A stretch of 64,000 nucleotides of DNA from Moringa oleifera (GCA_021397835.1 JAJFZO010000087.1:2418001-2482000), one strand, 5' to 3'; positions 20,299 to 33,705 are shown, counted from the stretch's first letter. Made by a program: numbers and translations. The notes: generated by a model from the letters alone, not told the origin.

Positions 20299-21185
20299 TC
20301 AAACGCCTGTAGATCCAAATCCTCCCTCGCCTCTAACAGTTGAATCCAAATCCCCTACCTCCACGACATCAGGTGTCATTATCTTCTCGATGATCAACTG
20401 TGCGATCCTGTCGCCCACTTTCACTTCAAAATCAACATCAGAGTGATTGAAGAGTATCACCCCTACTGGGCCCCTGTAGTCAGCGTCAATCACGCCCGCA
20501 CCTACGTCGATAGAGTGTTTCCATGCCAGACCAGACCTCGGAGCTGCAAGATTACACGATCAATACCATATTTAGTAAATGAAATCAACTTGATATTTTA
20601 GGGTAAATGAGAGAGAGCGAGAGAGAGAGAGAGAGTCTCACCTATACGAGCATAGGTCCCCTCAGTTATTGCGATGCTCAGATCAGTTGGAATGAGAGCC
20701 TTGCCTCTGGCCGGTACCTTAGTCTCCGTCGCGCTACACCAAGAGAAGGCCATAGATTTTTCAGATTTCACTGCATCACTTAATGAAGGAAGACTGACGA
20801 TAAGTGAAAGGAGGAGTCATAGATTTTACCTGGAGAGATCGTAACCTGCAGACAGAGGAGAACCTCTGGAAGGCAAAACAGCTTTATCAGATAGCTTCTT
20901 CACTTTCAGAAAAGAGACCGAGTTTTGAACGACTTCATGAACACCATTTTGATCAACCTTTTGAACCTTCAGTGATGGTTCGTTGACCTCAGGGCTGTTC
21001 ATTTCCACCTTCCCTTGAGTCATTCTCAGAGCTCGTGGTATCGATCCGAGACTATGTGGATACTTGCAGGAAATGGAATTCAAGGATTGAGAGTAAGAGC
21101 GGGTAAACTCAACACTTAAATACAGAGGAAACCCCGGGAATCCGGAAGCTATTTTCCCACCAATGGCGCCAAGTATTCCCGCCAT
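20299..21185 (-). CDS. DUT: Deoxyuridine 5'-triphosphate nucleotidohydrolase (dUTPase)
   Basis: Hydrolyses dUTP to dUMP and pyrophosphate, keeping uracil out of DNA and feeding dTMP synthesis; the family is a homotrimer. Exons in coding order: 21185-20830, 20733-20642, 20543-20299; 230 residues. All five conserved motifs are visible: [17 protein letters not shown], the catalytic [24 protein letters not shown] and the C-terminal [10 protein letters not shown]. Plant dUTPases are usually about 165-170 residues and begin near the segment [13 protein letters not shown]. Here about 60 extra in-frame residues precede it, rich in Ser/Arg and poor in acidic residues, like an organelle-targeting peptide. 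A second in-frame Met (MTQGKVEM) could start the short form. Confidence 0.95.
20609..20635. repeat. GA microsatellite in dUTPase intron 2
   Basis: An almost uninterrupted run of GA dinucleotides (one GC interruption) sits in the intron between exons 2 and 3, just beyond the 5' splice site of exon 2. On the transcribed strand it is a CT-rich tract. Confidence 0.9.
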
Positions 21186-23351
21186 TTTCTTTTATCGTAA
21201 GGACTATTCACCGGAACCTGGAGGCTGACTCCGGACTTCTGGCTCGTTTTCAACTTGGATCCACCAACGTGGCTGCATCATCGCCAACACAAGAAGAACC
21301 ATAGGCTCTGACACCCACGCGACAACCCCAGTTAAGCCCAAGCTGATACACAGACAGGCTTCGTGCTTTGTTTGCAGAACTGGGCCCAACTTTCGCTACG
21401 TCGGCTCTGTTCACTTGGGTCGTTAGGTGTGGCTCTGCTTGCCATGGCCTTACAGCCATGGAAATATCAATTTGATGTTAAATTTTCTTATAATAAAATT
21501 GATTGAAGAGCTGTATCTTATATTTACAAAACTTCATGTAATTTTCCATTAACAATTAAAACTGCAGGGTCACGTGTTCCATAATTTAATCTCTATAAAG
21601 GCATGCATGCACGTTCATGGTATTAATCATTCATATATTGATATGTTTGTATTATATTTTCAATTTGCATGTTTCATTTAAGTTTCAACATAATCGATAA
21701 CGAATTTAATTAAAAATAATATTATTACTTTTAGGGTTTTAATAAAAAAACGAAATTTCCTAAAGAGCAGATTCAAAATTTTTTGACTAATTTGATATAA
21801 TAGTTAGATAAAATTTTAATATAATAAAAAATAAATATAAAAAATCCTAAATTATATTTACTTTTTAATTTAAATCTTAATTTATTAAATTGATTAATTA
21901 TGTATTTAATATTTTAATTTAATTCAACTTAAACATTAACTCAAATAATTATAAAAATTAAAGATATTTTTATTATTTTAAATATTTTAAAAATAATTTA
22001 AATATATTTTATTGTTTGTTTTGAGTGTATTTATTAAATTGAATGATTTTTAAATTTATTTTTTTAAAAATTTTAAAACAAAATTTAATATTTAAAAAAT
22101 CACAAATTAAAACTCAATTTATTAATTCTATTCAAATTGTACATTAACTTATAAAAAGTTAAAAATACCTTCGTTATTGAAATACTTGAAAAATGATTCA
22201 AATAAACTATTCACTTCTTTTTAGATTCATCTATCAATTTGAATAATTTTTGATATAAAATATATTTTTTACGAAATTTTTAAAATTTTAATTTTTTAAA
22301 TTTTTTAAAAAAATTTATGGTAGTTTAAATATTTATTTATATTTATGAAAAATTTTAAGTTAAAAATTATTATATAAATTTTTAATTTTTAATTTTTTAA
22401 TTTTTTATTAAAATTTAATTTAATATAAATTGATAAGTATTATCACTTTTTAAATAAGATGATTTAATTAATAATCTTGAATCAATTTCAGTGTTTTTTT
22501 CTGCACGTTTGCTTTAAAAATATTTATAGTAATTAAAGATATATATACTTTAAAATAAAAAATTAAATTAAATTAAATTTTATTAATTTAATAAATTCAA
22601 AAGAATTTAAATACTGTTACATTGCTTTATCTCCAAGTAAAGACTGCGCTGAATTCTGTTGTCCTTTTCGCTTTTCCGCAGTTACATAAAATAGAAATTC
22701 ACCATTAGTGAAAATAAGGACAATGGGCAGTCGCAGTCACGGTCACTGGGACTCTTGGGGGTCTCTAAATCAATGGATGCCGCACACGGACGCCCTACGG
22801 GGCGTCGCCATTCTCACTGAAGCTCCAAGTTATCAGGGCTAAACCCTTCTAATTGTACTACTTACACTACAAAACGATATCGCTTGAAGTCGTTTTGTTC
22901 CTCGCCATAACCTGAGCTGCTAGTGGCGTATTGCGCACCCCTTTCTCAATGCGTGGAGGATAACTAAAGAAAAAAAGACGAGGGAAAATCACATAACCGC
23001 AATTCTCCTCTGACCACAGAGGGTAATGCATGTCACGCGATGCCGTTTCACACGTTATGTGGAGATCGTGTATTTCAGGGTCCACCCATGCGCGTGAAAA
23101 TTTCTGCCCTGATAATCATGAGGACCGTCTAACAGTAATTAAAGTCAGACAGAAAATCAACGCTTTTCGCTAACGCACACCGCTGGATGACATCTTTTTT
23201 AACCTACCCCTGACCCCTTCATTTATCTTACCACCACTTATATTCCCCTGCTTCGCTCCCCGCATTTGTTCGCTCGCAATCAAAAGCTGAAAAGGGTTTC
23301 CTTGGTTCTCTTGCTTCCTTTCTCGCTTACTGCAACTTTCAGCCATCATCC
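21186..23351. other. Intergenic between divergent dUTPase and GYF genes
   Basis: Promoter DNA of the dUTPase gene (21.2-21.5 kb) is followed by a very AT-rich block (21.48-22.62 kb) that contains copies of the dispersed AT-rich repeat. The 22.62-23.35 kb part has normal composition and leads into the GYF gene, with a pyrimidine-rich likely 5' UTR near 23.2-23.35 kb. No gene is seen. Confidence 0.6.
22789..22806. other. Perfect GC-rich hairpin with TACG loop
   Basis: The sequence GACGCCC-TACG-GGGCGTC is a perfect 7-bp inverted repeat around a 4-base loop, about 550 bp upstream of the GYF gene start. No U-run follows it and it is not in a predicted transcript; its role is unknown. Confidence 0.6.
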
Positions 23352-26300
23352 ATGGCCAATACCTCTGGTTCCGATTCTCGCCGTCACCTCTCCGTCACTC
23401 CGCCCCACCAGATCTCTAACGGTATTTCACATTTTTTCCTCCACGCCTCAATAGTTTCTTCGACTCTCAGTTTCTTCTATTCTTTATGTGCCGCCGGTTT
23501 TCTACTCAAAAACCCTAGCTTGTCGGCGATATTCGACCTTCTTTTGGCCTGATAGCAATCTCATTGGATGAATCAGTCGTGTGTCTGACTGAGCTGGTTA
23601 TTGGTTAATCACTGTTTTAGTTAGGGTTTGGTCTATATTGTGAATGCCTTCATTTTTTTTGGGAAGAATATTTTACTTGCTTTGCTTAGTGGTTTGGTTA
23701 TTGGAATATAAGAGAGAGAAGGTGGTACTTGAAATTGGTTAGGAATATGTCTGTTGGTTAATGAAATGAAATATATTTTAATTTTTGTTTTTACGGACGT
23801 GGAAAGTGCGATGTGACAGTGGATAATGCTGTCCATTTTGTATACTTTCTGTTGTTTCAGATTTTGTTGAATATTATTTTATCCAGTACTTACTTTGTTT
23901 TATGCTCTCCTGTAAGTAGCATTAAAATTTATTGGAAAAGAAAAAAAATCTAGACAGACAATCTTTTCATCGTAATTTTATTTTAATGTAGTCAGGGTTC
24001 TTAATTTTTATGGTTATGCTTTGAATTCATTGAGCTGCCTCTGTTAATTTGTCTATGAGAATGGCTTTTGTTTTTGCAATGCCTAATGCATGAACTTCTC
24101 TTCCTGATAGTGCCATCCATTAGCGTGAATAGGGTGCATGGTTTTATAGCCTCTTGCCTGGGTTTGTTCCACATGGTGTTCTGTGTGAATGATTAACTTA
24201 TCTGGAATGCAGATGCTCAACACATCTTGCTTGATCTACAGAGGCTCAACAGCAAGGTCATGTTATCATTTTTTTCTTATTTTAGAGTTAAAAACGCCCT
24301 TAAGGTTAAGTCATGTCAATATAGGACCTTCAGGTATTATTAATGCAAATGGTATTTAGCTTATGTCAAAAGAATGTGATTAATTTATCCCTAATGGTCA
24401 AAGTGAATTGACTGCATCCTTTTTTGGTTGAAAGTAACATCTAGTTAAAATATATGGATATATTAAGATGAAAGTTGTTGTAAACAACGTGTAAATGTCT
24501 ATTGGTAATCGTGGTTCTACACCATGGATAAAGTGAATTGTTTTCCTGTTATCTAGTGAAGTAATGTCTTGTACCGATAAAGGGATTGCTGAGAGTTACA
24601 AGTGTTTTAAACTATTTAACGTGCTATTAATGTATGTTGGTTCTTTTTTATTCACAATCGAAAGTTTGTGTTCCTCCTTATTAGATATACCTTTATTTTC
24701 TGCTTCATGCTTGCATGTCTTTAAAATAAGACCAACTGTCCAGTTCCCAGAGAGCTACAAGGGGAGGAAATTTGCAGTAGCTCCATGAATGCTTTTCTGC
24801 ATCTCTCTTCAGTGTCATGATCCCTGTCATGATTGGATGATTTATTTTTGCATGTAATTATCTTAATGAATACATGTCTGTCCCATTTTTAATTATATTT
24901 TAACACTTTCTCATTCAAACATTTTCTTTTTCTAAATATAAATCTTGGGTGCTGAAAACTTGTCTTAAGTGGCTTCAGCTTTTAACAGAGTGGTCATGAC
25001 TAATAGTTGGAATATTTTGAAAGTTGTGCTTGAAGTTACAATTATGCATCATCATATAATGCAACAACCATACATTATGTGTTGGGATACTGGTTCTTGA
25101 TCTATGTGATCATTAATTGATGTTTGTGTTTATTTTGTGCAGATGCTCATGGATCTGATAATTCTATTCCACTGTCACCACAGTGGCTTCTTCCAAAGCC
25201 CGGGGAGAGTAAGCCAGGAGTAGGAATTGGGGTGCGTTATAGTTTTAGCTTGATTATTAATTGACAGTTGTTGTTGGATTGCATCTTTTTGCTACTAACA
25301 TCCCTCTATTGTTTTAGATGAGATTGCTTAAGTTTACCATGGTAACTTATTCCTGAGAAGTAATTTACAATATTACTTTTCAGCTATATATATATATTTT
25401 TTTCATCTTTTCCCTTTCTTTTAAACATTATGTTTTGGTTGTGCCATTTATGCAGGATGGCCATGTCATCTCCTATCCATCTCATGGCAGTCGCTCAGAT
25501 ACCATGAAGTCATCTGGAAATGGGGAGGAGACACCTGACATCCAGAAGAAAAAGGATGTGTTCCGGCCATCCTTACTTGATATGGAAACTGGTCGTCGTG
25601 ACCGTTGGCGTGATGAAGAGAGAGACACCCACTCCTCCATTCGCAAGGATCGCTGGAGGGATGGAGATAAAGAGTTTGGTGACACCAGGAAGATGGAACG
25701 TTGGGGTGATAATTCAGCTGCAAGACACTTTGGAGAAGCACGCCGTGCCCCTTCTGAGCGCTGGACTGATTCAGGTAACAGGGATTCTAGTTATGATCAA
25801 CGACGTGAGAGCAAATGGAACACACGCTGGGGGCCTGATGATAAAGAGACTGAAAGTTTGCGTGAGAAGTGGATAGACTCTAGTAAAGATGGTGAAGTCC
25901 CTCTTGATAAAGGGTTATCTCATCTTTCTGGTCATGGAAAAGACGAGAGGGAAGGGGAAATTTATCGTCCATGGAGGTCTAACTCCTCTCAAGGTCGCGG
26001 AAGGGGAGAACCCCTACATCACCAAGCTCTGACACCAAGCAAACCAGTTCCTACATTTTCTTACAGCCGGGGACGTGGGGACAGTTCATCCTTTTCGGTT
26101 GGTCGTGGAAGGGTGAATTCTGGTGCAAGCTTCTTGAATAGTGTCTCTACACATGCTCATCTTCTAGGAACCATTTCTGACAAGGGTGAAATTGGTCATG
26201 GGGAGCCTCACTCTTTGAGATATAGTAGAACTAAGCTGCTAGATGTTTACAGGTTCACAGATTTGAAAAATTTTCAAAACTTTGTAGATGGTTTTGTCCA

Positions 26301-29300
26301 TGTGCCTTCCCTTATGCAGGAAGAACCTATAGAACCTCTTGCACTTTGTGCTCCTAATCCCGAGGAAACGGTAATGTGTATTTGCAATTTGCATTGTTGA
26401 ATTTTTACTTATACCTTTTTCTGTTGATTTTTTTTTTTATATATATGTATATTTCTTCTATAGGTTATTCTGAAGGGAATTGACAAAGGGGACATAGTAA
26501 GTAGTGGTGCACCTCAGATATCGAAGGATGGCACTGTGGGACGAAATTCAGTGGATTTTACTCAATCAAGGAGAACAAAGCTTGGTAGTGCACTTTTCAA
26601 GCAATTCTTTCTTATTATCTTGCAGTTTTAAGATCGAAAATGACATTTATTGTAATTTCCTTATTGTCGCAGGGAGTAAGGAAGATTTACCACATGCAGC
26701 TGATGACTATAAAGATGACAGTGCTGGGAATTCAAAGGCTTATTCTGATAACAAGTTCAGAGCTGAAGGTACGTATATTGGCACAAGAGTTGCATAAAGA
26801 ACCAGCATTTTGACGTATGTTATTCAGGGCTTGGGTATTATCTAAATGGGCTGTGAAAAATCATTTGCTTTGTCTGGATGTAATGCTATTAATGCCTGAA
26901 AGTCTCTTTGTTATTTCCTTTAGATTTCCCATAATATTTTTCCACTACTAGAAGGAAGTCAGTGACTATTTGTGGATTCTGTTTTGTGTTTAACTAAGCG
27001 TAAATCACGAGTGCAGACAAAGGAGCACTTTGACAATTAAGGGTGCAGACACTACCTATAGTTGACTAAAATAGATGTGGCTTATGATTCAATTGGGGTG
27101 GTGTGTTAAGATGATTTGTGTGTGTTGATGTTTCTCAGTGTTTAATTTTTATGGGTTGAAAAATATTTCAGGAGGAGGTTACAGGTTCATTGGTTATGGA
27201 AACTTCATTTAGTTTGTTGTTTCTTGATTCAGGATGTTTTCTACTTCAGCTTCATTGTATCATTTTACATTGCCGTTTGTCTGTTAGAGGAGCATGAAGT
27301 TGGATCAACCTCTCTTCTGAACAGAGCATTTTCTTGCATTGGTGCCTTCCATATGCAATAGCTTTTTGTTACTTGCTTTTATAGTTGTTGCTTTCTATTT
27401 TCAGTTTTTCGAGGAGATGATGGTCCTTCAAAGAAACCTGATGAAATGCCCATCAATAGGGAAATGGGTTTGCACGGCAGCAATTCTGTTCACCCTGGCA
27501 CTTCATGGCGGTCCTCATCAGTAGGAGAACGGTCCAACACAGTCTTGCATGATTGGAGGGAGATTCCTAGTGATGTCAGACCAAGGAATACTGATATGGG
27601 TTGGTCACAGCAGCTTAAGGATCCCACTAACCAATGGGAAAGTAACTTGGCAAGTTCATCGTTCTCCAAAGACGAGTCTAGATGGCATGCCAGTGAGGAT
27701 CCCATTATCAAAAGACAGCCATCTGCAACATTCGAGAGAGAACAGGAATCTAGGAAGCTTGCACCCCCTTCACCGGAGGAGCTTTCTCTTTATTATAAAG
27801 ATCCTCAGGGTCAAATTCAAGGCCCTTTTAGTGGAAGTGATATTATTGGGTGGTTTGAGGCTGGGTATTTTGGCATAGATTTACTAGTTCGTCTTGCAAG
27901 TTCACCAAGTGATGCGCCATTTTTATTACTTGGTGATGTCATGCCCCATTTACGAGCTAAAGCTGGACCACCACCTGGTTTCAATGTACCAAAACAAAAT
28001 GAATTAGTTGATGCTGCTAGTAGGCCAAACTTCAGTGGTGTTGGGAAAGGTCATACTGGTTCTGGTGAGATTGATATGATCAGAAGTGACCCAAGGCATA
28101 AACATGGGTCAACCACAGAAGCTGAAAAAAGGTTTCTGGAGTCACTGATGTCTGGTGGTATGAGCAATTCACATCAAGGTCAGTGCTCTCTGTAATTGCT
28201 CTCTATTTTTTTTTTTTCTGTATCAATTGTTGTTGGGTGAAATCTTAGTAGATCTTTGGTTGTTATTATTAATTTATAGGCATGCAAGGATACGTGGGAA
28301 ATAGTTCCAGTAGTTTGCCCCCATCAGCAATAGATAGTGGAACTGATATGTATATCTTGGCAAAGAAAATGGCGCTTGAGCAACAGAGGTCTTTACCTAA
28401 TCCTTATTCATATTGGCCTGGGAGAGATGCTATTCCCGTGGTTCCTAAGTCTGAGGTTTTCTCAGACTCCCCTGCATCACAGGCAAAAATCCTATCTGCG
28501 ATTACTGAAAATCCTCGTCAGTCTGTGCATCCTCCAAGTGCTGATTTAATGCCCATCCTCCAAGGCTTAACTGACAGGCCTGCTGCTGCTGTAAATAATG
28601 GTGTTCCTGGTTGGTCAAATTTCCCTGCTCAAGGTGGCTTGGAACCACTTCCGGATAAGGTTGACTTGCATCATGCCCCGAATTTTCCTACCCAAGCTTC
28701 CTTTGGGATTCAACAACAGAGGCTGCCAACACAGAATCCATCCCCTTTGTCAAGTTTATTCGGTCAATCCATAGACAGCAATCCAACAGGCATTATGATG
28801 CAAGAGAAGTTACTCGCCTCTGGATTATCTCAAGATCCACAGGCACTAAATATGTTGCAGCAGCAGCTGTTGTTACAGCTACATTCCCAAGCACCTCATA
28901 CTACACAGCAGCAGTTGCTACTAGATAAGCTCATATTGCTAAGGCAGCAACAGAAACAGGAGGAGCAGCAACAATTACTGCGGCAACAGTTGCTTTCTCA
29001 GGTTCTGACAGAGCATCATTCTCATCAGCGATTTGGTGAGACACCTTATGGAACATTACAGGCTGCTGGTGCAATTCCTACAGCGACTGCATCTTTGGAT
29101 CCTCCTCGGCATCAACCATCTCAAGAAATGTTTCATATTGGGTCGCAGATGCCAGTTCCTAGTATTCAAGATGAACGGACTGTCAACTTGGTCAATTTGC
29201 CTCATCTTGCCCAGGATGTTAGTTATAGTGCTGGTTCTGAAACTTCTTCATGCCTTCCACATCATTTGTTTGGGAATATCAATCGACAGACAAGTTGGGG

Positions 29301-32300
29301 CACTAATCCTACCGAGCAGATTAATGATGTCCACCAGGAGTCCTCAGTATCAACAGTTACTGAAAGCAAACTTCCAGTTGAGGTTATGAACAGAACTTCA
29401 CAGGAGCCTTCTGCAATGCAGAAAACTGTAATTGCTTCTGATTGTCAAGCACCAGTGAACCTGGAGCAGAAGTCAGAAGGCACTTTTAAAACTGATGAAG
29501 CTGTGACTGTTGTAACATCAGCGGCTGCTCAAGATTCTATAACTTCTGAGAGTGTCAGAATTGCCGCTGCCATGCCACCTTTGAAAACCTGTAAGGATGA
29601 AATTCCAATGTATGAGCATGCCAAAGATGTGAAAGTTGAATCAGATGATGAACAACACATTGGAAAGGAGACCAGCAATAAAGAGCCTTTTGTTGCAAGT
29701 CTGACGACAGAAGTGAAGAATGTTGAAGTTCGCGAAGGACGTAAAACTTCTGAGAAGAAGTCCAGGAAGCAAAAATCTAACAAGCAGTCTTCTGAGCAGG
29801 CAAAGGGAGTGTCAAAAACTTTGCCTTCACAGCAATCAAGGCAATCTGAGACTGGAAGGCCCGATGTTGGTTTGCCAAAATTAGACTCACATCTTGGTGC
29901 TGGAGAAACACTTCATGGAACATCTCCGAAGAAGACTAAAGACAACAAAACTGGGGTCCCTTCTGCACAAAATGTTGATTCTCAACATGTTAAGAACTCG
30001 ATATCTGCAGTTGTTTCCGAGGTTGATGTCGAAACAGTGGATGTAAAGGGTGACCCGAAACTGGCTGGGTCTGTCTCAGTACAAAGCACACAAGTGCATT
30101 CGGGGCAGCGGGCATGGAAACCTGCTCCAGGTTTTAAGCCAAAGTCATTATTGGAAATTCAACAGGAAGAACAGAAGAAGGCACAGGTTGAAATTGCAGT
30201 GTCTGAGGTCTCCACATCTGTCAACTCCATGAATTTGTCAGCTCCTTGGGCTGGGATTGTGGCCAACCCAGACCCTAAAGTTGCGAGAGAAACTCACAGA
30301 GATGCAGGTGCAAATGTGGGTAAACCTGAAGGTACTCCAATTCCAAAGGCCAAAAAAAGTCCCTTGCATGACCTGTTGGCTGAAGAAGTTTTGGCGAAGT
30401 CTGATGAAAGAGAGATGGAGGCTTCTGATAGTATATCTAGGGAGCCTACAGTACAAGTCACAACTACACAAGCTGATTCTGTGGATGATGGCACTTTTAT
30501 TGAAGCGAAGGAAACAAAAAAGAGTCGAAAGAAGTCTGCAAAAGCCAAGGGTGCTGGAGCAAAGGTGTCAGTGGCAGTTACTTCTCTAGATGTGGCTGTC
30601 GGTACAAGTCCCATTGAAAAAACTAGGAACTCGCGCCTTGTGCAGCAGGAGAAGGAAGTCTTGCCTGCAATCCCTTCAGGACCTTCTTTGGGAGATTTTG
30701 TTCCTTGGAAGGGGGAGCCAGTAAATCCTTCCTCAGTGCTAGCATGGTCTACTGATTCAAAGAAGCTTGTAAAACCCACATCTTTGAGAGACATCCAAAA
30801 GGAGCAGGAAAAGAAGACTTACTTTGTCCAGCCCCAAAATCCAATACCAACACCTCAGAAATCTCTGCCAACGCAGTCCACCCATGGTACTAGTCTATCA
30901 TGGTCACTTAATGCATCTTCTCCATCTAAGGTTGCTTCTCCTATCCAGATCCACTCTCATACCTCTTCATCACAGTCAAAATATAAGGTGGATGATGACC
31001 TATTCTGGGGCCCGATTGAGCAGTCAAAGCAAGAAACTAAGCAGTATGTCCCTATCTTATCTGTCATAGTCAAAATATGATAGAATACTATTTTAGTTTT
31101 AACTGAATATATTTTTTCGTTCATTTGTTACTTCTTAGTTTTCTGGATCTGCTGTTCCTTTATTTTTCTTTTTACGTTCATTAGATGAATGGTAGTCAGT
31201 ATCTGGGATGATGGCACTCAAGTGGTCTTGGTATTTTAATTTATTTTGGAGGTTTATACACTTCACTCCATGTTTGTGGTACCCAGATTGCTACTATTCT
31301 AGTCAACACAGACCGACTGTGTTTAAATTCAGATACTGCAGAATACCTCTGTCTTGATGAAATGAGGAAATGAAACAAACATCTTTTTTGACTGTGAACA
31401 GATCAGATTTTCCTCATCTTGCGAGCCAAAACAGTTGGGGAACCAAAAACACTCCTGTAAAAGCAACTCCAGGTGGGTCATTAAGCCGACAAAAATCTGT
31501 GGGTGGCAAATCTACTGAGCGTTCTCTTGCATCTTCACCTGCCTCTGCCCAATCATCCCTTAGAGGGAAAAAGGAAACCATGGCCAAGCATTCAGGTTGG
31601 CATTTTAAAGATTGGTGTTTTGGTGTAAGGACATGACATTCGCCTTTCTAATGGTCCTTCTTTTGCAGAGGCTATGGACTTCAGAGACTGGTGTGAGAGT
31701 GAGTGTCTCAGGCTTATTGGCACAAAAGGTATTTGGCATACATATTTTTCTGGTTTGCCTTGAATTTTATATACTAGAACTGTAGGTGTTGGGATCACAG
31801 TGACAAAGGTGCAGTGTCATGTTAGTCTCATGGTTAGCTGCAAGTACATGTTTTCAGATTTTGCCCCTCTCCTCAATCAGGGCTTATTGTTGATTTATGT
31901 TTAACAAATATTGTTGTAACCCGTCTAGTTAACAAGTTAAACCTTAGCAGGGAGTTTATTTGTTACTTGCATTTAAGCCCTTAATCTAGCAAGTTACTGG
32001 CAATTTAACCCCCAAAGTAATTTGGAACTTGGAAGTTTTCACTGATTCAATGCTATTCACACTTCTTTGTTTTATTTTGCTAGATGCAAGTTTCTTGGAA
32101 TTTTGCCTGAAGCAATCTAGATCAGAGGCTGAGACACTTCTGATAGAGAATCTTGGATCATTTGATCCTAACCATGAGTTCATCGAAAAATTTCTTAACT
32201 ATAAGGAGTTGCTACCAGCGGATGTACTTGAAATTGCCTTCCGAAGTCGGAACGATCAAAAGGTCACTGGGGTTGGTGCTGGAGATATGAATTCCGACCA

Positions 32301-32472
32301 TGCAGGCATTGCAGATCTTGACCGAGACATTACAACAGGTGCTGATGGGTCATCAAAAGCAGGAGGCAAGAAGAAAGGAAAGAAAGGGAAGAAAGTTAGT
32401 CCATCAGTTCTGGGATTTAGTGTTGTGAGCAATCGGATAATGATGGGTGAGATTCAGACAGTTGAGGACTAG
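23352..32472 (+). CDS. EXA1: GYF-domain protein, EXA1/GIGYF-like translational regulator
   Basis: Ten exons: 23352-23421, 25143-25231, 25456-26370, 26464-26584, 26673-26768, 27405-28178, 28280-31043, 31402-31595, 31669-31728, 32084-32472; 1823 residues. An Arg/Asp-rich N-terminal region ([15 protein letters not shown]) precedes a canonical eIF4E-binding motif YSRTKLL at about residues 309-315. The GYF domain spans about 557-614 ([28 protein letters not shown]), which binds Pro-rich partners. A Gln/Leu-rich stretch lies in exon 7 (about 28850-29000) and a conserved C-terminal block in exons 9-10 ([27 protein letters not shown]). This is the architecture of Arabidopsis EXA1, a host factor that represses translation with 4E-family proteins, affects immune-receptor levels, and is needed for potexvirus accumulation. 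Start chosen at MANTSGSDS, where exon 1 joins exon 2 in phase. Confidence 0.93.
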
Positions 32473-33705
32473 AAGAGGTCTGAGAGATAGTTTTGTATAT
32501 ACAGTTGGCTTTAAAGTCTGTAAATGATTTCACTTGGGATTTTGGTTTCCCTCCTTTCATAGGGTGATAGCAGTAGCACTAATTCAATCTGCCAATCCGA
32601 TTTTTGTTATGTAGTCTTTCGGTGGTAGAGTCCTTATTTTGGTAAAAGGGGACCCAGCCAGGTTTATTATTCAAGTCTAGGTAATATTAATTTTATGTGC
32701 TCTGACTTAATACTTTGGTGTTTATCTTTTGGCTAAATGTTTTACAAATGAGTTACTTTCTGTCCTTACTATTACTGTGCCTCCTGGTTTGGATCTCTTC
32801 AATTGGCTCCACTGAGCGGAGGTGAAACATAACCTGTAAAAAATGGTTTTCCGGCTTTGGGTAAAGCATTTTTTTGGTTACAATTTGATACTGCATGAAC
32901 CTGTAGTTGAAAGATTTTGTGCTCAAGGTGCGACCATTTTTGGTAAAACACAAAATGATTAGGCAATGGATGGACACCGTGAATGGGCAGCTCTTGCCCC
33001 TAATTTACTGAGTATTTGTTTTTTCAATTAAAATTTTTGTTGATCAGAGCTTTCTGAGGAAATATTTTGATGTGATAAATTAATAAAATAAATAACTAAA
33101 ATTTTATGTATTTATTTATTATTAATATAATAAATCATAAAAATATTTTTTTATCTTTTTATTTTCGTTTCTCAGCTCCTCAACAAGCTTGATAATGTGT
33201 AATCAGAGAAATCATAACTAGGCTCTGGAAACAACTTTAGAATACTTTGGTGATTATAGTAGTAGAAATGAATTTCACATGCAATTAGTATTTAAAGGTA
33301 AAATAATAGGAAAGGAGTTTGGACTATTTCAACTCCATTGTTTACTGGTTGAAATTCCCAAGGATTCAGGAGAATTTTGACATAACAATTTGCTTATTAA
33401 CTTTTAATCACTTCCTTTCTTCCTCACATTTTTGCTTACATTCTTTCTCTTAACAAACTATTCATAAATATTGTACAGTTGGACTTGGCACAAAGAAATT
33501 TATTAGTACAGTTCAACCTTTAGGCTAAAAAATTCTACAGATCCATCCACTATATAAGACTGTGATGGAAGAACCAAGGCTTGCAACTTCCGGACTGCTC
33601 TGATATTGATGGTATAGTTTCTACCCAGCATCAGTGACCAGTCGGCCACTTCCACACCTTTTCCTTCATGAGCAAGATGAAGGTTTCAAGCAGAATATGT
33701 GGCTG
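32473..33705. other. Intergenic between convergent genes
   Basis: It contains the 3' UTR of the GYF gene (to roughly 32.8 kb) and, on the other strand, the 3' UTR of the DUF1195 gene. A short AT-rich stretch lies at 33.06-33.16 kb. No additional gene is visible. Confidence 0.55.

Noticed and set aside
24213..24256. Extra coding exon of the GYF gene
   Set aside because: It has splice-like borders but shifts the frame into a stop in the next exon; kept only as a possible poison exon.
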